Below the pieces are notes generated by a model, which was given only the letters and a program-made list of their open reading frames with translations, did not search any database and was not told where the DNA came from. This document shows positions 1 through 8,861 of a stretch of 64,000 bases of DNA, piece after piece. Position 1 is the stretch's first letter, and every line of letters starts with the position of its first letter. Made by a program: the position numbers and the translations under genes. This DNA comes from DATFVA01 sp963811905 (lineage in GTDB: Bacteria > Bacteroidota > Ignavibacteria > Ignavibacteriales > Ignavibacteriaceae): NCBI GenBank assembly GCA_963811905.1, contig CAWETK010000022.1, positions 17,594 through 81,593 on the forward strand. The letters are read 5' to 3'.

Positions 1-1
1 C

Positions 2-2411
2 AGAAATTACATGAAAATAGCTTTAAGGAACCTGCTTAAATTTAAAGCATATTCCTTCATAAACATTTTCGGTCTCGCAATAGGCATTGCCTCCTGTATA
101 ATGATACTGCTGTTCATCAACGATGAATTGAGTTATGACAGAAACAACGAAAAAGCAGATCAGATCTACCGTGTGCATACTGAAGCGAGTTTAGCGGGTA
201 ATGAAAGCCGCCTGGCCGTTTCACCTGCGCCACTCGGAGCAACACTTGTGCGGGATTTCCCTGAAGTAATTCAGTATACCCGACTTATGCCGAACAGAAC
301 AATGCTGATACGATACAAAGACAATGTATTTAACGAAACCAATTTCTACTGGGCCGATTCAACAATATTTGATGTGTTTACAATTCCCTTCATCAAGGGA
401 GATCCTAAGACTGCATTAACTCAACCCCATACTATTGTACTTACGCAGAAACTGGCGAAGAAGTATTTCGGAAATGAAGACCCGATGGATAAAATAATGA
501 ACTTCGAGGACGGAACTCCATATACCGTTAAAGGTGTTGTGAAAGATTGTCCACAGTAATGTTCACTTTCATTATGATATGTTTGCTTCGATAGCGAGCC
601 TTGGATTAGGCGATACTCCATTCTGGATAGCAAATAATTTTCATACATACATTGTGCTGAAAAAAGGAGTACCCGGTTCTCAGCTGGCGGCAAAGCTTCC
701 GGCATTTGTAGAGAAATATGCGGGACCTCAGCTGCGCGAACTTTTCCAGACTTCCTATGAAGAAATCAAAAAGTCAGGCAGCAGGTATGAATTTCATATG
801 CAGCCGCTGACGGACATACATTTAACATCTCATCTTGATTATGAACTCGAGCCGAACAGCGACATTAAGTACGTTTATATTTTCTCCGTCATTGCTGTAT
901 TCATATTGCTGATTGCATGCATTAATTTTATGAATCTCTCGACAGCAAGATCTATGCTGCGTTCAAAGGAAGTAGGGATAAGAAAGGTGCTCGGTTCAAA
1001 CAAGTCGCAGCTAATAAAGCAATTCCTTACTGAATCTATATTGCTGACTTTCATTTCTGTAGTTGCTGCTATTGCGCTTGTAGAGATTTTTCTACCCTCC
1101 TTTAGCAGGCTTGCTGGTAAAGAACTGCACACCTCATATTTTAATAATTATTTTGCCATCCCTGCACTCTTAATTGCAGTCATTTCCGTTGGTTTAGTTG
1201 CGGGAAGCTATCCTGCATTCTTCCTTTCCTCGTTCAAACCCGTTATTGTACTTAAAGGAAAGTTAAACGGAAGCGGAGGCAGCTGGCTCAGGAGCGGACT
1301 TGTAGTCTTTCAATTTGCGATTTCAATTGTACTGTTTATTGGAACATTCATAGTGTACGGCCAGCTGAAATATGTACAGGAAAAGAACCTTGGTTTTGAG
1401 AAGGACCATGTTCTGGTGATATCGCGGGCCTGGGCGCTTGAGAATCAGTCGCAAACATTCAAAGATGAGCTAAAGAAAAACTCTCACATTATTTCTGCTT
1501 CAAATTCGGATAACCTTCCTGGAAGGAACTTCGGACAGACTGTTTTCAGACCTGAAGGTACACAAAGCTCACAGCAATATATCCTGTCAGTTATGTCCAC
1601 CGATTATGACTTTGCAGAAACGATGAAGTTAAAACTAATCCAGGGAAGGTACTTTTCAAGAGATTTTGCTGCTGATTCACAGGTAGTAGTTCTTAATGAG
1701 AGTGCCGTCAAACATATGGGAATACAGGACCCGGTTGGTAAACGTGTTGTATTACCCGGCCGTACTCCTGATCAGAACGTTTTCTATCCAGTAATTGGAG
1801 TATTAAAGGATTTCCACTATGAATCTTTACATCAGAAGATAAGGCCGCTGGCAATCGTGCTGGGCAGAGGGCAAACGGCTTTTCTGCCGATAAGAATTAG
1901 CTCCAGTGATATCTCAGGAACAGTTTCATTTATCGGAAGCCAGTGGAAAAAGTTTGTGCCGAATAAACCGTTTGAATATTTCTTCCTGGATGATGATTAC
2001 AACAAGCTCTATCAATCAGAACAGAAAACAGGTGAGATATTCACAGTGTTCTCAGTGCTGGCAATATTCATTGCCTGTCTCGGTCTATTCGGACTCGCAG
2101 CATTCACTGCGGAGAGAAGGACCAAGGAAATCGGGATAAGGAAAGTACTCGGCGCTTCAATTCCCGGAATAGTAATACTGCTTTCGAGAGATTTTACGAA
2201 GTGGGTGCTTCTGGCAAACTTTATTGCGTGGCCTTTAGCCTATTATTTTATGAATAACTGGCTTCAGAATTTTGCGTACAGGATCGATCCGGGTTTGGGC
2301 ATATTCCTGCTGGCTGCTGTTATAGCACTGTTTATTGCTCTGATAACCGTGAGTTTCCAGGCTGTTAAAGTTGCAGTAGCAAACCCGGTCGGTGCACTCA
2401 GGAGCGAGTAA
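2..2411 (+). pseudogene. FtsX/MacB-like ABC transporter permease, frameshifted and 5'-truncated by the window edge
   Basis: This is the first of three paralogous permeases of the MacB_PCD plus FtsX architecture: an N-terminal membrane helix, a periplasmic domain, three helices, a second periplasmic domain and a closing helix bundle. Such proteins pair with a LolD/MacB-type ATPase to move envelope substrates or signal. No ATPase is visible here. The reading frame is already open at base 2 (R-N-Y-M-K-I), matching N-Y-L-K-I in the second paralog, so the true start lies a few codons upstream of the window. Frame 1 stops at 557-559 just after VVKDCP. Removing one base near 554 restores SNVHFHYDMFAS, aligning without gaps with the intact paralog (ANSSFHFDFLAS). 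The second half runs intact from about 555 to 2411. The break could be genuine inactivation or one erroneous inserted C. Confidence 0.85.
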
Positions 2412-2455
2412 TTAAATTAATTTAAGGATCTTAACTAAACCTTTTAGGTGAAAAG

Positions 2456-2731
2456 ATGAAAGATGTTAACATTCCGCTGCCCGGGTTCCTTGATCAGCAG
2501 ATAGCTGAAATTGAAGTGAAGATAAACGGCAAAAAAAGGCAGTACAATTTCAGGGTTGAGTCCTTCAGGTGGGAACCTGACGGTGAAATATGGTCCGTCG
2601 AACAAAAAGTAAAACGATTAAAAGAATCGATTGACAATTACGACAGCGGCTGGGAATTGATCCAGATATTCAAACCGAGAGAAGATTCAAAGTTCGTGCA
2701 GGTTCTCTTCAGGCAGCGGAAGGTTTCATAA
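2456..2731 (+). CDS. small hypothetical protein inside the permease cluster
   Basis: This 91-residue soluble protein lies between two permease genes, 44 bases after the first and 33 before the second, so it is probably co-transcribed. It has no signal peptide or membrane segment. It is rich in charged and aromatic residues (FRVESFRWEPDGEIWSVEQ), with an amphipathic lysine-rich middle. AGGTG lies about 6 bases before the ATG. I do not recognise a family. Its place between permeases suggests a linked role, but nothing in the sequence proves it. The length and the in-phase spacing argue for a real gene. Confidence 0.6.
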   Translation: MKDVNIPLPGFLDQQIAEIEVKINGKKRQYNFRVESFRWEPDGEIWSVEQKVKRLKESIDNYDSGWELIQIFKPREDSKFVQVLFRQRKVS

Positions 2732-2764
2732 GAGTTATTAACAAAACAGTACGGTGAGGTCCTT

Positions 2765-5176
2765 ATGTTTTTGAACTACTTAAAAATTGCAATTCGTAAT
2801 CTCAGGAAGAATAAGGGATATTCTTTTATAAACATATTCGGACTGGCTGTCGGCATCGCTTGCTGTCTTGTAATCCTGCTTTTCATTCAGAATGAGTTCA
2901 GCTATGATAAATACAATGTGAATTATGACAATATATACCGGGTACGATTAAGCGCAGTAATTGGAAACAATCAGATTGAGAGCGCTTCTTCGTGCGCCCC
3001 GTGCGGGCCGGCATTTAAGCAGGAAATACCTGAAGTTGAAAATTACACCCGCCTGAGGAACTATGGTTTTCCTGTGATCAGGTACAAAGATAAAGCTTTT
3101 AGTGAGGAAAGATTCTATTCCGTCGATTCATCATTCTTTGATGTCTTTACCGTTCCCTTTATCAAAGGGGATCCCCGGACAGCATTAATCGAACCTAACA
3201 CCGTTGTAATCACCGAATCGACCGCGCGGAAATATTTCGGCAAAGAGGACGCAATGGGCAAGATGCTGAATGCCGATAAGCGCAGGGACTACCTGGTAAC
3301 AGGAGTTGTAAAAGACTTCCCTGCCAACTCCAGTTTCCATTTTGATTTCCTGGCATCAATTTACAGTTATGATATTCAGAATGATCAATTATGGCTGAGT
3401 AATAATTATGAGACCTTTCTACGGGTGAGAAACGGAACAGGTTTAGATGATCTTAACAAAAAGATATCCCGTGTCTCAAGGGATCATATAGGTCCTCAGC
3501 TTCAGAAAATTGTGGGAATAAGTTATGAGCAATTGTATGCAGGCGGAAGCAAATACGAATATCTTCTGCAGCCCTTATCAGAAATACATCTGAGATCGCA
3601 CCTTGATTTTGAACTGGAACCAAATGGGGATATCACATATATATACATTTTTTCGATCATTGCTCTGGCTATTCTTTTAATTGCCTGTATAAATTTTACC
3701 AACCTATCTACAGCAAGGTCATCGAGCAGAGCAAAGGAAGTCGGCATCAGGAAAACGCTTGGTTCAAACCAGGCATTATTAATCAGACAATTCCTGACCG
3801 AAACAATAATGATGAGTTTTATTGCAATGCTATTCGCATTACTTCTGGTAGAACTTTTTCTTCCAACTTTTAATGTAATATCCAATAAACATCTTGACCT
3901 GCAGATCTTCGGCAATTTTTATACAATTCCCCTGCTGGTCCTATTCGTTCTTTTTGTAGGTTTCATCGCAGGGGTTTACCCGGCATTCGTTCTTTCATCT
4001 TTAACGCCGGTTAAAGTATTAAGAGGAAAGCTTCAAAGATCTACAAACAGATCATTGCTGCGGAATTCACTGGTGATCCTGCAGTTCTCAATTTCCATCA
4101 TTCTTATTGCGGGTACCTTAATTGTTCAAAGTCAGCTGGATTACATACAGAACAAGAAGCTGGGTTTTAACCGCGATCAGATACTTATTGTGAAGAAAAC
4201 TGACGATATAGGCAAATACATAAAATCTTTTAAGGACGATATTTCCAGGAACAGTGGTATAATTGCTGTTTCCAACTCCTCAGCGATACCGGGAGGGCTT
4301 TTCGGCGATACTGCATTTAAACTTGAGGATACCGGACCTGAGGACGTTCACGATATAAAAGTAATTAACACAGATTACGGGTTTATTAATACCTACCAGA
4401 TCAAAATGAAAGAAGGCAGGTTCTTTTCCCGCGATTACAGCAACGATACTATGTCAGTAGTAATGAATGAGGCTGCGGTTAAAGCACTGGGTCTGAAAGA
4501 TCCGATCGGGAAAAACCTCGTCATGATCGGTGATAACATTAAATTCAGGATCGTCGGCATTACAGACGATTTTAATTTTCAATCACTGCATCAGACGATT
4601 GAGCCTCTTGTCTTCAGGCTGTACAGGCAAAATGATTTCGGCAGATATGTATCTTTAAGATTTACACCTCAGAATGCTAAAAGCACTATACAGAGTATAT
4701 CCGGGATTTGGCACAAATATGCCGGGAACCAGGCTTTTGAATATGCATTCTTTAATGATGACTTTGCAAAGCTGTATACTTCCGAGCAGAGGACGGGGCA
4801 GATCTTCTCAATCTTTTCCATACTTGCTATTTTTATTGCATGTCTCGGACTGCTGGGCCTTGCAGCTTATACAGCAGAACAGAGGACCAAGGAGATAGGT
4901 ATAAGAAAAGTGCTTGGGGCAAGCATACCGGAAATTATTATTATGCTGACAAAAGAGTTTACCAAGTGGGTCCTGATAGCAAATTTAGTTGCCTGGCCTT
5001 TAGCTTACTACTTTATGAACGGCTGGCTTGAAAATTTTGCATACAGAATAAACTTTAGCATATGGGTTTTTATACTGTCCGGCGTCAGCGCGCTTCTTAT
5101 TGCTGTAATTACCGTAAGCTACCAGGCAATAAGAGCTGCAATAGCCAACCCCATAGAGAGTTTAAGATACGAGTAA
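2765..5176 (+). CDS. FtsX/MacB-like ABC transporter permease
   Basis: This intact 803-residue permease is the reference copy for its broken upstream paralog. A transmembrane helix sits at about residues 20-42 (YSFINIFGLAVGIACCLVIL), followed by a MacB-type periplasmic domain to about 285. Further helices lie at roughly 290-310, 340-365, 385-405 and 430-450, then a second periplasmic region and the typical FtsX C-terminal helices. The motif IACLGLLGLAAYTAEQRTKE near residue 700 is characteristic, and ANPIESLRYE closes the protein. It probably works as a dimer with a separate ATPase in the inner membrane. It starts 33 bases after the 91-residue ORF and ends 21 bases before the next permease, so all belong to one operon. 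Substrate unknown. Confidence 0.93.
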   Translation: MFLNYLKIAIRNLRKNKGYSFINIFGLAVGIACCLVILLFIQNEFSYDKYNVNYDNIYRVRLSAVIGNNQIESASSCAPCGPAFKQEIPEVENYTRLRNYGFPVIRYKDKAFSEERFYSVDSSFFDVFTVPFIKGDPRTALIEPNTVVITESTARKYFGKEDAMGKMLNADKRRDYLVTGVVKDFPANSSFHFDFLASIYSYDIQNDQLWLSNNYETFLRVRNGTGLDDLNKKISRVSRDHIGPQLQKIVGISYEQLYAGGSKYEYLLQPLSEIHLRSHLDFELEPNGDITYIYIFSIIALAILLIACINFTNLSTARSSSRAKEVGIRKTLGSNQALLIRQFLTETIMMSFIAMLFALLLVELFLPTFNVISNKHLDLQIFGNFYTIPLLVLFVLFVGFIAGVYPAFVLSSLTPVKVLRGKLQRSTNRSLLRNSLVILQFSISIILIAGTLIVQSQLDYIQNKKLGFNRDQILIVKKTDDIGKYIKSFKDDISRNSGIIAVSNSSAIPGGLFGDTAFKLEDTGPEDVHDIKVINTDYGFINTYQIKMKEGRFFSRDYSNDTMSVVMNEAAVKALGLKDPIGKNLVMIGDNIKFRIVGITDDFNFQSLHQTIEPLVFRLYRQNDFGRYVSLRFTPQNAKSTIQSISGIWHKYAGNQAFEYAFFNDDFAKLYTSEQRTGQIFSIFSILAIFIACLGLLGLAAYTAEQRTKEIGIRKVLGASIPEIIIMLTKEFTKWVLIANLVAWPLAYYFMNGWLENFAYRINFSIWVFILSGVSALLIAVITVSYQAIRAAIANPIESLRYE

Positions 5177-5197
5177 AAATATCTTTAGGAGTATAAA

Positions 5198-7609
5198 ATG
5201 ATCAAAAGTTATCTGAAAACAACTGTAAGAAATCTTCTGAAGAATAAAATATTCTCTTTTGTAAATATTTCCGGCCTTGCAATAGGCGTGGCCTGTTTCA
5301 TATTGATAGGAATGTTTGTAGCCGATGAACTGACCTATGATACATTTAATACAAATGCTGATAGAATATTCAGGGTAAATGCACATTATAAAATAGGCGA
5401 CAACAGGTTTAACCTTGCTAACTCTCCGGTGCCGCTGGCAGGAGTACTTTCGTCTGAATATCCGGAAATTGAAAAAACAGTTCGGATACTGAAGGCTGCT
5501 AACATTTATGTCAAAAAAGATGAGGAATATATAAAAGAAGATAAATTTTTTTATGCTGATTCCTCTATGTTCGACATATTCACAATAAATTTTTTGCGGG
5601 GAAATCCCCGAACTGCACTGATGCAGCCTAATACTGTAGTCATAACCACTAAAATGGCTGAGAAATATTATACTTCTGATAATCCCATCGGTAAACGACT
5701 TACTCTTTCAAACGGACAGGACTACCTCATCACGGGTCTGGTTGAACCGGTACCTGGAAATTCACACTTCGAATTTGATTTCATTGCCTCGTATTGTACC
5801 CTTCCGGAAAACAAAGAAACAAATTGGTTCGGCTCTTTTGCACACACATATGTGCTGACACGTCCGGGTGTGACTGCTAAGCAGCTGAACGATAAAATAT
5901 ATTCTGTAACTGAAAAACATACCGGTCCCATTATCCAGGCTGCTTTCGGCCTAAGTTATAAAGAATTCCTCGCCAGGGGCAATGACTTTTCTTTTGTATT
6001 TGTTCCGCTAAAGGAGATCCATCTTTATTCGAATGTTTTTAATGAGTTTAAGGATACAGGAAATATCAGTACGGTTTATCTTTTTTCAGCTGTAGCAATA
6101 TTTATCTTAATAATTGCCTGCATAAATTTCATCAACCTTTCAACTGCGAAATCCACCAAACGGGCTAATGAAATAGGAGTAAGAAAAGCGCTGGGTTCAA
6201 AGAAGAGTCAGCTTATGCAGCAGTTTCTGACCGAATCCGTCGTGCTCTGCTTCATAGCGATACTTCTGGCCGTTATGATAGTAGAATACACACTCCCGTG
6301 GTTTAATGAATTAACAGACAAACATATGTCATTCGGTATAGGGAATTTATACGCTATCCCGGCCCTGCTAATATTTACTATCCTTTTAGGAATCGCGGCA
6401 GGCTTATATCCTGCCCTGCTGCTCTCCTCATTTAAGCCTGTTTCTGTTTTGAAATCAAAAGCAGCTGGCAGTAAAACCGGCGGGCTGCTCCGGAAGGGAC
6501 TCGTCGTATTCCAGTTTGCAACTTCCATTATACTTTTCATCGGCACTTTTGTGATATATAACCAGATGCAGTACATCAGGAATAAAAACCTCGGTTTTAA
6601 CAAAGACCAGGTCCTGGTTATAAAGAATATCAGCGATCTCGGTAAACAGCAGTTCGCATTTGCCAATACAGTAAGGGGGAATTCGAATGTAGCAGAGGCT
6701 TCATTATCGCAGGGACTTCCCGATCACGATCTTTCCGCGAATATTTTCAGGAAGGAGGGCCCGTCGGCCGAGAATGAAACTCTGATTCTTATCCCGGTAG
6801 ATTATGATTTTCTGAATACCTATAAAATGAAAATGAAGGAAGGAAGATTCTTCAGCAGGGATATTACCACTGATTCCTCCGCCATAATATTAAACGAAGC
6901 TGCCGTACGGAAATTAAATTTTACTGATCCATTGAATTCAAGACTTCTGCATAATCTCGATGGAGCGAAGACAGCCGGTTTCAATGTTATCGGCGTAGTA
7001 AAAGATTTCCATCTACAGCCAGTAAAGGATGAAATCCGGCCAGCAGCATTCGTTCTTCTCAATGAACCTGAGGCAGATTACCTATCGGTTAAAATCTCTC
7101 CGCGCAATATTAGTGAATCAATTAAATACCTGTCAGCTGAATGGAAAAAATTCGGACAGGCTAAACCGATGGAATATGCCTTTTTTGACGAATACTTTGC
7201 AGAGGCCTATAAGTCGGAAATTCAGTCTGAAAAAGTATTCTCAATATTTGCTATGCTTGCGATATTTATAGCCTGTCTCGGCTTGTTTGGCCTGGCAGCT
7301 TTTACAGCCGAACAGAGGACAAAGGAAATAGGAATAAGGAAAGTTCTCGGAGCGAGCATCACAAATATTATTACTATGTTATCAAAAGAATTCTTAATAC
7401 TGGTAGCAATTGCTAACCTTGCAGCATGGCCGGCCGCGTACTTTATTATGAAGAACTGGCTGAGTGACTTCGCCTATAAGACTGAACTGGGAGCAGATAT
7501 ATTTTTGCTTGCCGGTATAGCCGTGCTCGCCATAGCATTATTGACCGTGTTGTACCAGGCAATAAAGTCTGCTGTTGCTAACCCGGTGAAATCGTTAAAG
7601 TATGAATAA
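5198..7609 (+). CDS. FtsX/MacB-like ABC transporter permease
   Basis: This third tandem permease has the same length (803 residues) and domain order as the preceding copy: N-terminal helix, MacB periplasmic domain, FtsX helices with IACLGLFGLAAFTAEQRTKE, and the terminal ANPVKSLKYE. AGGAG lies about 7 bases upstream of the ATG. Sequence divergence among the three copies is greatest in the periplasmic domains, which suggests different partners or substrates rather than recent duplication. The gene ends the operon and is followed by an AT-rich inverted repeat. Confidence 0.93.
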   Translation: MIKSYLKTTVRNLLKNKIFSFVNISGLAIGVACFILIGMFVADELTYDTFNTNADRIFRVNAHYKIGDNRFNLANSPVPLAGVLSSEYPEIEKTVRILKAANIYVKKDEEYIKEDKFFYADSSMFDIFTINFLRGNPRTALMQPNTVVITTKMAEKYYTSDNPIGKRLTLSNGQDYLITGLVEPVPGNSHFEFDFIASYCTLPENKETNWFGSFAHTYVLTRPGVTAKQLNDKIYSVTEKHTGPIIQAAFGLSYKEFLARGNDFSFVFVPLKEIHLYSNVFNEFKDTGNISTVYLFSAVAIFILIIACINFINLSTAKSTKRANEIGVRKALGSKKSQLMQQFLTESVVLCFIAILLAVMIVEYTLPWFNELTDKHMSFGIGNLYAIPALLIFTILLGIAAGLYPALLLSSFKPVSVLKSKAAGSKTGGLLRKGLVVFQFATSIILFIGTFVIYNQMQYIRNKNLGFNKDQVLVIKNISDLGKQQFAFANTVRGNSNVAEASLSQGLPDHDLSANIFRKEGPSAENETLILIPVDYDFLNTYKMKMKEGRFFSRDITTDSSAIILNEAAVRKLNFTDPLNSRLLHNLDGAKTAGFNVIGVVKDFHLQPVKDEIRPAAFVLLNEPEADYLSVKISPRNISESIKYLSAEWKKFGQAKPMEYAFFDEYFAEAYKSEIQSEKVFSIFAMLAIFIACLGLFGLAAFTAEQRTKEIGIRKVLGASITNIITMLSKEFLILVAIANLAAWPAAYFIMKNWLSDFAYKTELGADIFLLAGIAVLAIALLTVLYQAIKSAVANPVKSLKYE

Positions 7610-7680
7610 AAAAATTGAGAATTGACAAATTTGCGGATTAACGGATTAAAGAAATGCATAATCAGTGCGACATAATTAAT

Positions 7681-7719
7681 AATTAACAATTATAAATTGT
7701 TAATTGCCAATTGTTAATT
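7681..7719. terminator. AT-rich inverted repeat, likely bidirectional terminator
   Basis: AATTAACAATT-ATA-AATTGTTAATT forms a perfect 11-bp hairpin at 7681-7705, and the right arm is repeated directly at 7709-7719. It lies between the convergent ends of the permease operon and the aldo/keto reductase gene, followed by a T-rich run. Confidence 0.5.
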
Positions 7720-7741
7720 ACTAATTTTATTTATCCAGGTT

Positions 7742-8728
7742 CTATGGATAACTTACCCCGGTAACAGGGTGAGGAACATATTTCTCTTCAAGGCTTTTAA
7801 TCTCATCATCAGAAAGTTTAATTGATACTGAAGCCAGCGCATCTTCAAGGTGCTTCATTTTAGTTGTACCGACAATCGGGGCAGTTACTGCCCGTTTTGA
7901 AAGAAGCCATGCGAGCGAAATCTGAGCCTGTGATATCTCTCTTGCTTTCGAAATTTCAGTTACCGCATCTACAACCCTTTTGTCCTCTTCTTCGGTTTTT
8001 TCATACAATGTTTTACCAAATTGGTCTGTTTTCGCACGCTCAGTATCAGACTGTTCAGGCCAGGGACGGGCAAGGTGTCCTCTTGCAAGAGGACTCCAGG
8101 GAATAACCCCTACACCTTCTTCAAAGCAAAGAGGCAGCATCTCCCTTTCTTCTTCGCGGTAAAGCAGATTATAATACGGCTGCATTGAAACAAATTTCGT
8201 CCATCCGTTCATCTCTGCCAGGTAAAGAGCCTTAGCAAACTGCCATGCAAACATTGATGATGCGCCGATGTATCTAACTTTCCCCGATTTAACCACATCG
8301 TGAAGCGCTTCAAGAGTTTCTTCGATGGGAGTTGTATAATCCCAGCGGTGCATCTGGTAAAGATCAACATAACCGGTATTGAGGCGTTTCAGACTATTAT
8401 CAATTTCAGTGAATATTTGTTTACGTGAAAGTCCCGCGCTGTTGACATCCTTCCTCATCGGGAAGAAAAGTTTGGTTGCTATAACTACTTCCTCACGCTT
8501 TGCAAAATCGGCCAGCGCCTTACCCGTTATTTCCTCACTTATTCCCCCTGCATACATATTAGCAGTATCGAAAAAATTTATTCCCTCTTCAACGGCCTTT
8601 TTAATTATAGGCCTGCTCTGTTCTTCATCCAGCATCCACTTTCTCGACTGCGGACTGCCGAAGCTCATACAGCCGAGACATATCCTCGATACCTTTAGTC
8701 CTGTTTTACCTAAATTAGTGTATTCCAT
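7742..8728 (-). CDS. aldo/keto reductase
   Basis: This is a 328-residue NADPH-dependent oxidoreductase of the AKR superfamily, in the YajO/AKR11-12-like group of general aldehyde and ketone reductases. The catalytic tetrad is readable: Asp54 and Tyr59 in NFFDTANMYAGG, Lys86 in IATKLF, and His127 in LYQMHRWD. The C-terminal cofactor signature is also present (WLLSKRAVTAPIVGTTK). The fold is a complete (beta/alpha)8 barrel of normal length. The gene stands alone, convergent with the permease operon. The physiological substrate cannot be deduced. Confidence 0.93.
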   Translation of the reverse strand: MEYTNLGKTGLKVSRICLGCMSFGSPQSRKWMLDEEQSRPIIKKAVEEGINFFDTANMYAGGISEEITGKALADFAKREEVVIATKLFFPMRKDVNSAGLSRKQIFTEIDNSLKRLNTGYVDLYQMHRWDYTTPIEETLEALHDVVKSGKVRYIGASSMFAWQFAKALYLAEMNGWTKFVSMQPYYNLLYREEEREMLPLCFEEGVGVIPWSPLARGHLARPWPEQSDTERAKTDQFGKTLYEKTEEEDKRVVDAVTEISKAREISQAQISLAWLLSKRAVTAPIVGTTKMKHLEDALASVSIKLSDDEIKSLEEKYVPHPVTGVSYP

Positions 8729-8809
8729 CGGCTTCTCTTTATCTTTGAATTATGTAAAAATACCTCATTTTTATTTTCTTTAAGTTGATCCAAATCTAAT
8801 CCTATCAGG

Positions 8810-8850
8810 AACCTTCGTGGCCGGAGGACAACCTCCGGCCAATGAAGGTT
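8810..8850. terminator. strong GC-rich hairpin
   Basis: The perfect stem GGCCGGAGG-ACAA-CCTCCGGCC is extended by AACCTTC and GAAGGTT on the outside. It lies just downstream of the stop of the FG-GAP-type gene on the minus strand. There is no long T-run, so intrinsic termination is inferred from the position and strength of the stem only. Confidence 0.45.
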
Positions 8851-8861
8851 AATCTCAACTG

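Noticed and set aside
421..705. Antisense ORFs over the permease genes and other long genes
   Set aside because: They overlap clearly functional frames, lack ribosome sites and have no recognisable product.
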